DNA from: Rhabditoides inermis
Lineage: Eukaryota > Nematoda > Chromadorea > Rhabditida > Rhabditidae
Assembly: GCA_963966185.1 (NCBI GenBank)
Contig: CAWZYM010000327.1
Location: 472,501-536,500, forward strand
Length of the DNA: 64,000 nt
Direction of reading: 5' to 3'
Every line of letters starts with the position of its first letter. The first letter of the stretch is position 1. The translations under genes were made by a program, and so were the position numbers. A model generated the notes under the pieces. That model searched no databases. It was not told the origin of the DNA and worked only from the letters and a program-made list of their open reading frames with translations. Positions 34,197 to 46,765 of the stretch are shown in pieces.

Positions 34197-36938
34197 CTAA
34201 TCGAAAAGAAATAGGATTGCCGTATCGGACTCACTGATATTCGTTTCAGGCTTCTGTCCTCTGATCAGACTTCTAGCCGCTCTTCTGTAGCCTCCCACGA
34301 AGTAAATCACAATAATCGCATCGAACAGAGGGAACCAGGCGAAGAACGCAGAGAACAGGGCACTGTAACACATTGTTTCCATGAAAAAAAAACATCTAGC
34401 TGACATCAGTGTCTACTTAAGACTCGTGTGTGTCCAAACACGGGGTACAAAAGCTATCAGATAGATCAGTGGAGCATTTGTTGCACACTGTTTCACTCAC
34501 CCGTCGGCCTTGCCCAGTCCGATATCGAACACGGAAGCGAGCGTGTAAAGGACAACTGGGAAACAGCAGCAGGTAAGCGGCGAGAGTGTCTGAATGCATT
34601 ACGATTACGACTGTTGTATACATTTTAACTGGTTTGATTAAAGGAACAGTGGGGACCTGTTTTTGACTCGGAGTATTATTAGAAATCATATAAACCTAAC
34701 ACGATAGCATTTTGTGCAAACGAACGACGATTCTACGTTAGTTTCAAGTCTGCAACTGCGTGTGATGCAGAAGATTTTCCGAATTCAAAACTGGCCGCAA
34801 CACGAGCGACCTACCGCTCAACCCTTCAATACTGCCAACATTGCGCTCGGAGACATACGCGCAAATGAACGATACCATTTCACTTGCTTCATTGCTCAGT
34901 GCATGTGCGCCGCGGTGAAGCTCCGAGCTCGGGGGTTCTATTTCCGTTTACGCCAAAAATTTTGCGCTTGCGTAAATGAGGAGTTGTGGCAGGTTGTGGC
35001 ATAAATAAGTCGCCGCTGTGCCTTTAATATACGGCATTTATCGCAGTTAATCATCTTGGCCATATACCAACCTGGTAGAAGAGACTCCTGAGTAGCTGTG
35101 CTTGCATTCTCTTGGTTTTGTCACTGAACGCGACTCCTCGGAGGGTGGAGCGAACTCGCAGACCGCACAACGACATCACAGCCACTTGTGCGTCTGCAAA
35201 CAACACATCAATACATTTGGTGGTGCTATACGGTAGAAGAACTGGTTTTTTGAAATTCATCATGAATGTTAAAAGAACTGGTTCTTTGATGCTGAACCCG
35301 GACGGTCACAAGAGAAACCCGAATCAGGATGAGACATAGATATGAACTCACTCAACAAAATCATAGCGTTTGCAAACGAGATGCGAACGCTCAAAATAGA
35401 CACCTGAAAAAACGCAGACAACTGAATTCACCACAGTGTATAAAATCATGAAAACTTGTTTCATCTGGTCTTTCATCTAAAATACATAAAGTTCCCGCCA
35501 ATTCTCCAGTTCAAATAACCCCGCACCGGTCGCGCGAAAGCAGCGCAATTTGGAATATACGAAAGCAATTCTTGATCGATGCCCTAGTCATCCAACATGA
35601 TGCAAAGCTCGTAAATTGTTTGCCACAGCGTAAACAACATGAATGCGCACAAATTGTGCTCCTGGAGAATTGGAGAAAACTTTATGTATTATGTACTCAC
35701 TCTAGCAGCAAAGAATGCGAGTGTATCGTTCGGTTCGCGACTCAACTGTGCCTGAAATGGACTAGCGACATGAAAGTTGAATGTTCTAATAAAAACAACG
35801 TCGATGAGACCACTATGTATCTTCCTCACCTTGAGCTCCACTCTCTCCTCTTCGCTCGTCCCCGGATTGTCCCAGAGTGCGATATACACGGGTACACAGT
35901 AGTAGACAATACAGAACACATAGAAGGCCGGCGGGAGCAGGTAGCGGAGAAAATTCGAGAACCAGCGCAGTTGGTCGGAACTGGAAAAACGCCGAATTTC
36001 ATCTCTCACTGTGAATGTTATGTTTTGTTTCTCATAACGCGGCGATGAGCTTCGTTCTTCGAATACTCGTGAACTCGTCTCCACAAAGCCAAAAAAATTG
36101 GTTGTAAAATGATACAAACACTGTTTTTTTATGATTTCTAAGTCATTTTGCATAAGAAGCTCTTGCACCCAATTTATATAGTTAGGCTCAATACAGGAAT
36201 GCCCTTACAAACACCAAAACATTATGTTTTTCAGGGCCAAGTCCGATTCTGTCTGTGACTGCGTGTTATGAACACGAGAACTAATCACAAACCTGCAAGC
36301 AATTAGAAAACGGCAACAGAACAGGATGGTCAGCAGTGTGGTCACCTAAAACAACACAATGTAAACAATAATGTAAAAGAAAAATAAAAATGAACAGTTA
36401 TTTGTGATCCCTCCCAAAAAAAGATGTTTGTTGTTTCTACACCTGCATATTCACAATGCGTGTACGGAAATCGCGTATTGAACGTTATTGATACAATGAT
36501 TTCACGAAAACTTCTAACGAACTCACTTGTATGAAGAATGAAGTGAAAACAATCAAAAACACTCTTCCCATCAGTTCACTGGACCATAGTTGGAATGAGA
36601 AGAAGACAAATACTCCATCGTTATACAAACTAGCCTGAAAAACGTACTTTTGATATATGTTCTCGAAAGACAACAAAAATACCGGTATAACAATGATATG
36701 GAAGCAGGAATAAGCAATGTCAATACAAGCGTACAAGAAAAGAAGCCATTGGTAGTTGCGCATTTCTTTACTGCTGAACCTGTTACAAGAAGATGAACGT
36801 GTTCTTGAAGATGAATATGTTTTTGATTACAACTTACTTGAGAATGAGAGCAAGTAAAACAAAGTTAAGAACGATAGAAACTGTTCCGACGACATACGAA
36901 TTCGTTCTCATCAACACTTCCACTATTGGTCGAGACAT
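34197..36938 (-). CDS. Seven-transmembrane chemoreceptor GPCR, Str/Srj/Srh-like
   Basis: This is a putative nematode serpentine chemosensory receptor. Minus-strand exons: 36938-36838, 36779-36527, 36345-36293, 35980-35830, 35751-35701, 35403-35352, 35193-35072, 34589-34501 and 34362-34197. They join in phase to 345 residues, the usual length for these families. Family marks are: TM1 near residues 15-34 (SIVLNFVLLALIL); the loop FSSKEMRNYQWLLFLYACID leading into TM2; TM3 with FCCRFLIAC; TM4-TM5 helices; the intracellular SDKTKRMQAQLLRSLFYQ before TM6, very close to the K-T-x-x-x-Q-x-Q-L signature; and TM7 with PLFDAIIVIYFVGGYR, where D follows the usual P-x-x-D. Such genes act in sensory neuron cilia. 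The ligand is unknown. The intron between exons 7 and 8 contains a TTAA-flanked element. Confidence 0.85.
34638..35027 (+). mobile_element. TTAA-flanked non-autonomous element with tRNA-like core
   Basis: It is bounded by TTAA on both sides, with inverted termini AGG(A/C)ACAG(T/C)GG and its complement. An A-box-like stretch (ttgctcagtgcatg) and a B-box-like stretch (gggttctatttcc) lie about 100-120 bp from the right end. Sequence is shared along its length with 18603-18918. TTAA targets are typical of piggyBac elements. It sits in a chemoreceptor intron. Confidence 0.7.
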
Positions 36939-36946
36939 CGCTGAAA

Positions 36947-37250
36947 CAGGAATCTTATTATAGTTTTATTCAGGAAGATAGTTGGGGCCTCTGTGCATTT
37001 GACTACAGAAATGAAGATACTCATTTTCCGTGCGGGACCGCACACCGGGCAGTCGATGAAAATGATCTCGAATACAGCAATTCTGAAAGCACATGTTCAT
37101 TTCTGGGCGCGATTGGAAGGGCACGAGATCATTTTCACCGACTGCCTGGTGCGTGGTCCCACACGGAAAATGAGTATCTTCATTTCTGTAGTCAAATGTG
37201 CAATGCCCCCAACTATCTCCCTGAAGAAAATTATAGAAATCTTCTGAAAG
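36947..37250. mobile_element. Fold-back element with about 120-bp arms
   Basis: Left arm (about 36950-37070) and right arm (about 37128-37245) are imperfect inverted copies. For example, gaagatactcattttccgtg on the left matches cacggaaaatgagtatcttc on the right. They are separated by about 55 bp. It lies just upstream of the chemoreceptor start. No target duplication was defined. Confidence 0.65.
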
Positions 37251-40200
37251 TTGAACTGAACCAAATTTATTACAATAATAAGTTGCGTCGCATATAAACA
37301 ATAAATGATCAACGTTTAAAAACACACTCATGAAACAGCCAAAATGAAAGAGGATACAAAGCACATGTCAATGTAGACAGAGAAATCGTAGAAAGAGGAA
37401 TATGAAGTGATAAACTAAAAGATGTCTTTGTTTCACTCCTCACACGTCAAATATGCGTTTTACCGGACTAGGCAAGTGTGATTGGAAAACAAATAAACAC
37501 AAACTACAAACATGGCGAAACATATAATACAGTTTTTTAAGTGAGCATTCATCTAATTCAGGAAAGAGGGACTAGGGAGTTACCTAGGAATGCGATTATA
37601 TGGTTTGAATGTATATTATTGTGTTGTTGGGGAGTGTGTACTATAATGAACGACTACTGAAAACATCTCTTTGAAGTTGTGTCAAAAGAAGCAGAGCAGT
37701 CAGGTGAACAGGCTCCACTCATGAGAAACATGAAACCGTGAATGTATGTACATACAGTGCATTCCGGAATACTCTGAACTAATCTTCTTTTCGCAGCTCG
37801 CTCCTTTCATAGTATTTCGAAACTCGTGAGGCGGGGCCTCCAGAGATGACTCGATCAGCTAGAGAGTTGGCAAAAACGAGAGAGCAGAGAGAGAAAACAT
37901 TCGCAACCCCGCCAAATCTAGAGACCCTAACAGCTAATTATTCGCTCCAGCCGTAATCGTTATCAACATATCAATATGACGCGTTCTATTTGTGTTTAGT
38001 CTGAAATGTTCCGAACTGATATCCTGGTTGCAACAATACTGATTTCGTGCAATAGTATTCGCAGTTTTGATAAGACATATCGATTAATTTTCACTTTGAC
38101 GTCATTTATTCCGTTTATTGGGGAGCCCTCTCTGTCGCGTTTCAGCGGAATTGCAGCGCGTGTTCGTGTAGCGAATGATCATACAGCAACCATTTATCTT
38201 TGATAACGAAATTTCGATTCACGCGCTCCTGGTCGAGTTAGAATGTTAGAATGTTTTTTTTTTTCGCGAAAGTTAGGAGACCCAACTTTTCTGTTTATGA
38301 ATGAGATGAGACGTTGACAGCCAAAAGGTATAGTTTTAGTCAGTAGGCACATTAGCAGTTGTACAGATTCACGCAAAAACAAAGTGGCAGCTGAGTGAAC
38401 ACTTTGAGCTGACCGTTTTACGAGTAACGGTTTTTATAAGAATGTAGCATGTGAGTTCATATCACTAGCAAGTCACACAGTCAGAAACAATGCTACTCAC
38501 TTTCTCATAATTCAACTGTTTGTTGAAAATGACTATAACACTTCGTGAAGTTCTGACTGAGAATTCAAATTGTAGGAAGAAATACCGAAATTAGATGTGA
38601 AACACAAACTCTAAAAACAACGAACGATTGTAGGGCCCATGTCTGTCAAATGACTATCATTGAAAAACACCTATCTAGCAAATGAGATGCGTAACAATTT
38701 ATGAAATGTATGAACCCACGCAAAAAGTGGACATAGGCGTATAGGGTATAGGGGAGACGTTCTCGGAGGGTTCGATTGTTGTGCATCACGTATAGAAATA
38801 GAATCAACATACACCACGAAAAGAGCGTTCATAGACCATACGCACAGTCGATGGGTCCGCACGTTCCCTAACGCAGAACAACCGGAGATCGAGAACCATC
38901 ACCGATTTAGACACTGCGGCCATTAGCCAGTGTGCCGCCGAAGCCGCTGCCGTCTCGAGCGAACCTTTCTCAGTAGTACTCAGTTCAAAAAAACACACGT
39001 TCAACAAATTTCAGAAAGCCAACGGTAATACGGGTGGATCGTGCGGAAACGCTGGCAATAAATAGACAGCCGGCCACACATTTCGCGTCGCGCCGCGCGG
39101 GGTTTTGATTTGCGTATGATCTGCAAGCCCACAGTGGTGACGGCGAGATGAGAGGAAAACCGCTGCGCACCGGGGTCGCGGGGCGTTTCCATTTGCGCAC
39201 GCGCGTCGCTGCCTGCGAATCCACCCTGTGGGTATGTTCCCAAGACGAGGCAATGTCTATCAACCGTAGGGTCAGTGTTGACCCTCACCATGCGCGGTCT
39301 ATCCGGAGCGACGGAGTGTCGATGGACGACGGCCCTACCGAACACCCGAATCTTGCGAAGATTGACCATGCATCACTTTTTACATTCTCAAGATTAGCTC
39401 CAAATACTACTTGAGGAAAATTTGAGGTGGCGGCGCCTACGACGACGACGGTCTATCTAACACCCCCACTTATTTGAGTGCCGAGGACGAGCTAAGACAG
39501 AAATAGAGGATCGTTCGATTTTTGAAACGGTTAATTCCGAAAAATGACGACTTTGAAATGACCGATTCTGAAAAGTCAAACACTTCTCGGGATTTGCGAA
39601 ACGAACGACACCCTGTTCGGCTCGTGCCGAATCGACAATCACCGAACTCGGGCCGCGTCATTTCGAAAAAAAAAAAACACATTTAGTAATGATGATATGT
39701 AACCTCACCCATTCTACTACTATCAACTCGTGAACACGGTCGAACTCGGGAAACCCTCATTTCATAACATGTATTTTTTCGGCATTATTATTTTTGGCAT
39801 TACCGAAAAGTTCGGCCGAACGAATTGGTCTTTTTTACCGAAATGATCTTTTTTTTTACCGAAATGACTTTTTTAAACCAAAATGACGACCAAAAAATCG
39901 TGAAAAACGAAACTCTAAATGAAAACAATCTCTTCTAAAATGTGAGAAGCTCTTTCGCAAAAGCAGATACGCTATCGAAACCCCATCGTCCTCCGTTCTG
40001 AGTTTTCTGAGCCTGAGCGCTGAAGGGGAACTTCACCAAACTTTCGTCACGCGGATCACCAACAACACCAACAGCTAGAAAAACAACGAGCCCACAAGTA
40101 GAGAACACAGCGAGTCTACAAAAAAAGAGAAGAAGATGAGCGTCGATGTGTTTCTACCAACTTCTATCAACTATCAGGTCAGAGTTTATTTGTGAAGCTG

Positions 40201-40780
40201 TTTCAAACCCGCGTCTTATTCATAGTCGAGAACGGGAAGAAAGAAAGACAAGTACTATGTTATGCAGAGATTCTATGAGTTCACAAACCTATAGTATTCA
40301 CGTCAATTTTCGTGACGAGAAAGATTCTGTACTCTGGCCGAGGAAGGAGGAACCGGCTGCACCCGATCTACGGAAGAAACTGGCAGAGGGTGGCACGATC
40401 ATTATGATTGATCATCATGGACCGAGCAAGACTTCCACGCTAAACCTATCTACGCGTGATATAACCTGTTACCTGTCATATCTCTTTTGAAATTAAATAC
40501 TTGAATAGGTACGTGTAAAGCCCGCGAAAGTGACGAAAGAACATTCCGGTGAAACGATTGTAGCTATGTATGAAACAACATATTTGTCTGTAAGAAGCTA
40601 TTTTGGATTCTGAAGAGAATAACAAAGATGTATCAGTAGACTGTAATAACAAGGGTAGAATAACAAGAGTATGAAGAGAAAGACAGTATTCAATTTGCTT
40701 TACAAAAGAAGTTGCGAAGAATGAATACGAATACGGAACAAAACACGTCAGAAATGAAATATAGGACATAGCTTAAAATA
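37251..40780. other. Gene-poor region
   Basis: No exon chain is supported. Sequence at 37258-37400 resembles 49205-49320, suggesting a shared repeat. A GC-richer block at 39001-39400 has open frames on both strands without a recognisable product. An open frame at 40278-40487 (plus) is also unassigned. Confidence 0.4.
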
Positions 40781-41387
40781 CAGTGGTGGCCAGCAAACGG
40801 CCCCCTGCGACCGAATTCGGCCGAAATTGGACAAAATGGACACAAAGCCCTTTCTAGAGTCTCCGTTGCGCTACAAAGTTCTAGTTTAGTGAACTCGAAC
40901 GCTCTTTGAGTGGTCTTTTTAACTGTATAGTTTGTTCCAGGTGAAAAGGTTTCCAAATGCCGATTTCGTACCCTCGATTTCAACGCCTTCCTGTGGCGCG
41001 GCGAGACTCGCATTCGAATGGCGAGCGAGTGAAATGAGCGGCCTCTTTGTGCGGTAGGTAGAGTTTCTGGATGACATTGTCACCAGAATATTACGCCGAT
41101 AGGCTGATATCGATCGTTATCGATGAAGATGAATCGCTCGCGTGGATATGCAAATACGAGTCTCGCCGCGCCACAGGAAGAGGTTGAAATCGAGGGTACG
41201 AAAGCGGTATTTGAAAACATTTACTATTGGAACAAACTGTACAGTTGAATATACTACTCAAAGAGCGCTCGATTCTATTAAACTAGAACTCTGTAGCTCA
41301 ACGGAGACTCGAGAAAGGGCTTTGTGTCCAATTTGTCCAATTTCGGCCGAATTCGGTCGCAGGGGGCCTTTCGATTGGCCACCACTG
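40781..41387. mobile_element. Tc1/mariner-type MITE, 607 bp, TA target
   Basis: The ends are CAGTGGTGGCCA and TGGCCACCACTG, flanked by TA on each side (40779-40780 and 41388-41389), as for Tc1/mariner insertion. The terminal inverted repeats are long, about 245 bp each and diverged by scattered changes. There is a short non-coding centre and no transposase, so it needs an enzyme from elsewhere. Confidence 0.85.
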
Positions 41388-43020
41388 TATAAAGTAACGA
41401 CAAGCAACAGAAGGCATTGCATTTACGGAACGGAGAGTAGACCCAATGTTACACAAACTATCTTTCAAAAGTACTTCCAAGTAAAAGTAGTTAGCTTGTA
41501 CTGTTGTACTGTTGTCTCAGTTGAGCCAAAGGACTGACATTTTTTTCAATGGAGACATGTGCCAACAGGCTCTCCCTCTCATATCAGTGCAAAGCGGCCA
41601 TATTATAATGAACGCGTTTACCAAGTTATGCAGTTATCATCTAAAAACACAACTTCTGCTGTAACATAACACGTCGAATAATGCTGAGAGCCCAAACATT
41701 ATTTAATGAAAACACTATGTGTAACTACATACATAGTATTTCTTTGTGATAACTTCAAAGAATGTGGAAAAGCATTCATTATGGAGTTTGCTGAAAAAAA
41801 TTAAGTCCGTCAGTACTGTCGTTTTTTTTTAAATTATTTCATCGACATCTCTGGAAAGTGTGTGTGTGATTATAAGTACAAGAGTGCGATTCAAGTTTTG
41901 TTTCTGAACACTACAACGACACTTCTGAGTAAACAGAACAACGGAAAGTCGAAAGTTATAATGACCGAAAACGGAAAGTGCTTGAAATGTAGGGGAAATT
42001 GAAAGTGTAAAGTTCGAGTATAAATTGGAGAACGCACTTCTATAGGCGAAACCTCATTTTCATCGTGTAGCATCGTTTCCTGCTCAACCAAACAATCAGA
42101 AAATTACGAGAGAAAAAAATGAAGAAAAAAAATGCCATCACGCGAGAGCGCTGAGGCTTATTCTTTTCGAATCTCAACCATCTCGAAAAATACAGTTCCA
42201 AACTATGAATGTACACTACACATCATTGACACATTCAAAGTTTAGATGCTGAGTGCGCTTTAGCTTTTACAACACACTACACCACTAACTAAGTGTGCAC
42301 TAAACACTAGCATGTCAAAGTAGACCTGGGTCACCTACATTAGGTTAAGATACACCAGGCATTAATCCATTACCTTACAATTTCAAATACACTATACATT
42401 CAGAAGAATCAGTAGTACCGACTCATGATTTGTAAGACAGAACTATTTTGAAGTGACAATTTCAGATAAATTACATATTCGGATGAATCAATAGTATTTG
42501 TTACTATTAACCAATCATTTCATTTCAAAGAGGATAACATTTTGGCAAGACCGTTTGCAAAAAGTTGATTTATTTATTAATTATAGATCATGGAATTGCT
42601 GAAAACCAATGAACATGAAACTCAATTCGTAGAAACTTTTCCGATATGCTCGTTATTCTTGAGCCATTGCCCCTCAACGCAAATATACTGGAAATCCGCA
42701 TTATTCTGCCAATCGAAGAAAGAGATAGGAACGGAAGCAGGCCTAGTCTGAAACGTTGTTGTGTTTTTTTTTTGTCGTGCGCAAGTTCATTCATATCGAA
42801 ACGTTGTTGTTGTGCGCAAGTTTATTCATATTACACACTGACTGAGTATGGTCACTGTATTTTTATAATCATGAAAGTGTGCAGAAAATCCTTACCGTCG
42901 AATATAAGAAGGGGTGGTTCGGCTGGAAGAACGGACTCGTTCCCCTTGCCTCGCACCGAATGAATGGGAAAAATTCGTACGCTCGCCACCTTCAAGTTGT
43001 ATTTAAAACATATTAAGGGA
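41388..43020. other. AT-rich stretch, no gene seen
   Basis: No convincing exon, RNA gene or element termini. Short frames only. Confidence 0.4.
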
Positions 43021-44061
43021 GAAAATTACCTTTTCCAAATATCGTAGATTATTCACCGCCTCGTTCAGCTCAGTCAGCGCATCGTCTGAAACGACGTTAC
43101 ATGAAGGCTCGATAATGTATTTTTATATCAAAAAAGTCGTTTTGAGATGACTGAAAGACGACCGCGTTCTGACATTTTCTCGAGGATCTTTCTGAGGGTA
43201 CTTCTTATGGTCGCCGCCTGGCGGATAGTTTCTGATATTGACAGCAGGGGTCAATCAATCAATCAATCAATCGTTTATCCGGAATCGTTATAATGAACAG
43301 CAGGGGTCGGTCAGCAAAACTCAGTCGCGAGCGAGAGGTCAGAAGCTGAATAAAATATGTATGACACTTCCTCTTTGGTTCGCAAACAGTCTTTTTATCG
43401 ATCTGTAAATTGGGATCGCGCCCGTAAAATACACACACTTCTGCAAAATTCGATTCGAATCACTGCGTGAATGCGCTTGCAGCGAAGATTTCGTAGTACG
43501 GTCGCGTCTTCGACGTCCTCGAGGCGAATGAATTCGAAGAAGACGTCGTGTGTCTTTATAACGTCATTCACATACGGAGCCTGATGTGACTTGCGTAAGT
43601 GGATGGTTGACAGAGACTCACGTAAAAGAAGCAGCTGTCTTCGGTGATGTCAAATTGTAGATTTTCTGTTTCGAAATGCGCTTTCATCCAGAGCTTCAAT
43701 AACAATATTGGTAGGTGATACGGGCAAATAGACTGACTATGATTGGGTTGATATAAGTGTAAGAGTGATCGGGATTATCGGGAACGACGTTGACTATCCG
43801 CAGGTGAGGCAGGCGCACGGCGGATGTCTTAACAAAACGTTTTCGAACAAGCGTCTTTGTCTCACCGTTTGGTATCGGAAGTATAGCTCTTCGTATCATT
43901 ATGTGCCGAAGATTTGTCATGGATTGAATGTGGAGCAGCAAAGTGTCGTCCAAAGTGTGGTCACCAATCGAACCCGAGACAATATACTCAAAACAAGTGA
44001 TGAACGAGGCAAACTTGCTCGTTATAAACCGCAAAGTGTAATCTGAACAAGTGTTTCTCAA
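43021..44061 (-). CDS. Exons of an unrecognised gene
   Basis: Several minus-strand open segments have splice-like ends. One is 44061-43745, with DDTLLLHIQSMTNLRHIMIR and LPHLRIVNVVP, Leu-spaced as in LRR or F-box-associated regions. Another is about 43720-43621 (LLLKLWMKAHFETENLQFDI). A third is about 43585-43440 (APYVNDVIKTHDVFFEFIRL). The fourth is 43085-43031 (ALTELNEAVNNLRYLEK). I could not link all of them in one frame. The pattern recalls nematode F-box-associated proteins, but that is a guess. The upstream part is truncated and repeated in inverted form at 46539-46765. Confidence 0.35.
43253..43296 (-). mobile_element. 44-bp LINE 3' stub with 12-bp target duplication
   Basis: acagcaggggtc occurs at 43241-43252 and again at 43297-43308, bracketing an (aatc)n tail and cgtttatccggaatcgttat. 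The same tail and 3' end occur at 60440-60480, so this is an extremely 5'-truncated insertion of that LINE family. Confidence 0.75.
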
Positions 44062-44978
44062 TTTGTGAGTAATACCTACCCAAGTAGAAAATTTTCTTTA
44101 AAAAGTACTTGCGTAAAGAGATTCACTTTGTCTTAACCCAATGCAACAAAAGCACATGCATAAAACATAAAACGTTTACAAATACTAACACAAACCTGCG
44201 CATACCGAACTGTCAAAGTAACATTTGAAATACTTATAAGGATAGAAAAAAATTATACATAACCTCGGGTATTTCCTCACACTGCGTGTACAGGCTACGC
44301 ATGCGTGACGCAACAGAGCCTGATTCTGCGTACACTCTGAGTGTACGCAGAACTGGGGGCTACGCATGTGAGATGTGCGTGAGCCTCTCACACATGGTAT
44401 CAGTGCGTAGCAGTAGTAATCTGATGAGTGTTGACGTTTTTTTCTCACTTGATCTTGCAAAAATCATTAGTGTAAGTAACATCACAATTAAAACGTTTAT
44501 CTCGTATGCAAATAAACAATATAGGACTTGCATAGTTGCACGGAAACACACAAATTATTGTTAATATCATCAGCGTATGGAACAGTTCGGGGAAACATTA
44601 ACGGTGCCACCAGTCCCCGGTTGCATCAGTCCTTCTGTCAGTCCTCGTCCTCCCGTCGCTTCGCACGTTGCTGTCACGGTGCTTCCAGGCACCCTCCAGC
44701 TGTTTCCTCCCGCCGCTCTGAAACAGCCCACATTGTAATCAGCAGTGAAGACAACAACGTGCATCAACATTACATATATCTTACATGACAGTAACACAAA
44801 TGAATCCGAGATCATAAACTACCGAACTCACCTTATTTGAACAATGGATGGGGCGGATCAAGTGATGGCCTCAGCCGACTCCGAGCGGTACTGGCCATCA
44901 TGTCCGTGACATCATCGGGATCGGAGGCGAGGAGAACGCGCGCCCGACATGCGCATACCTAAAAAGGTGATTCCAACT
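43837..44978. repeat. Inverted duplication A, left arm (1142 bp)
   Basis: Reverse complement of 45624-46765 with only a few differences, for example around 44443. The spacer is 44979-45623 (645 bp). The arm includes the upstream end of the unrecognised exons at 43.7-44.06 kb. Confidence 0.9.
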
Positions 44979-45623
44979 CGGGTAAATCCTCACACTGCGT
45001 GAACAAGAATAGAGAGCGGCACGCATATCGAACGTGCGTGAGACGACCGTACGCATGTGGCGAGTGTATGAGAGGAGCGCGCGCGGGGGGCGAGAGAGAG
45101 AGAGGCGAGGCTACGCATGTCGGAAGTGCGTGAAGCAAGTGCGCGATAGCCTGGCAGATCTCACGCAAACCCCACATGCGTGAGAATATAAATGTACACT
45201 ATGCAAATGACAAGAAAGCACGCACTTACGTTGGCTAGCAGATATTAGCCTACATACTAATCACCGATGCGCAAATTGTTTTGTTTTCTTTTTGAATTTT
45301 GTTGTCGTTTTGCTTGTGTTTGGTACTTGTATTGTGTATATTCGTTATTATATCGTTCTGTACTACAATTGGAATGTCGTTTGAATCATTCAGTCGTCTA
45401 CCAGGAAGCAGAAATGAAAGAACCATTGACAACACCTGCAGCAAGGCTGCCTTCCATAGAGTGAGTGTCCATCCGAATTGTTTTTATGTAAACATAATCT
45501 GATTATTCTGAATGTAAATAGTGAAATTTCAATGGCGTAGTAACAATGATATCAGACCTCCCTTTTTGTTCTTGAAGTTGCGGTCAGTCTCTTTGAAACA
45601 CTTTCGTATGCCTTCGAAATACT
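44979..45623. other. Spacer of inverted duplication A
   Basis: No gene is supported. It is rich in tacgcatg and tgcgtga words near 44990-45180, includes an (ag)n run near 45093-45103, and is AT-rich to the right. Confidence 0.5.
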
Positions 45624-46765
45624 TTGGAATCACCTTTTTAGGTATGCGCATGTCGGGCGCGCGTTCTCCTCGCCTCCGATCCCGATGATGTCACGGACAT
45701 GATGGCCAGTACCGCTCGGAGTCGGCTGAGGCCATCACTTGATCCGCCCCATCCATTGTTCAAATAAGGTGAGTTCGGTAGTTTATGATCTCGGATTCAT
45801 TTGTGTTACTGTCATGTAAGATATATGTAATGTTGATGCACGTTGTTGTCTTCACTGCTGATTACAATGTGGGCTGTTTCAGAGCGGCGGGAGGAAACAG
45901 CTGGAGGGTGCCTGGAAGCACCGTGACAGCAACGTGCGAAGCGACGGGAGGACGAGGACTGACAGAAGGACTGATGCAACCGGGGACTGGTGGCACCGTT
46001 AATGTTTCCCCGAACTGTTCCATACGCTGATGATATTAACAATAATTTGTGTGTTTCCGTGCAATTATGCAAGTCCTATATTGTTTATTTGCATACGAGA
46101 TAAACGTTTTAATTGTGATGTTACTTACACTAATGATTTTTGCAAGATCAAGTGAGAACAAAACGTCAACACTCATCAGATTACTACTGCTACGCACTGA
46201 TACCATGTGTGAGAGGCTCACGCACATCTCACATGCGTAGCCCCCAGTTCTGCGTACACTCAGAGTGTACGCAGAATCAGGCTCTGTTGCGTCACGCATG
46301 CGTAGCCTGTACACGCAGTGTGAGGAAATACCCGAGGTTATGTATATTTTTTTTCTATCCTTATAAGTATTTCAAATGTTACTTTGACAGTTCGGTATGC
46401 GCAGGTTTGTGTTAGTATTTGTAAACGTTTTATGTTTTATGCATGTGCTTTTGTTGCATTGGGTTAAGACAAAGTGAATCTCTTTACGCAAGTACTTTTT
46501 AAAGAAAATTTTCTACTTGGGTAGGTATTACTCACAAATTGAGAAACACTTGTTCAGATTACACTTTGCGGTTTATAACGAGCAAGTTTGCCTCGTTCAT
46601 CACTTGTTTTGAGTATATTGTCTCGGGTTCGATTGGTGACCACACTTTGGACGACACTTTGCTGCTCCACATTCAATCCATGAGAAATCTTCGGCACATA
46701 ATGATACGAAGAGCTATACTTCCGAAACCAAACGGTGAGACAAAGACGCTTGTTCGAAAACGTTT
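45624..46765. repeat. Inverted duplication A, right arm
   Basis: Reverse complement of 43837-44978. It ends exactly where the left arm of duplication B begins. Exon-like segments are present in both arms, e.g. 45655-45765 (VLLASDPDDVTDMMASTARS on plus) and 45884-46003 (QLEGAWKHRDSNVRSDGR on plus), but no gene can be completed. Confidence 0.9.
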
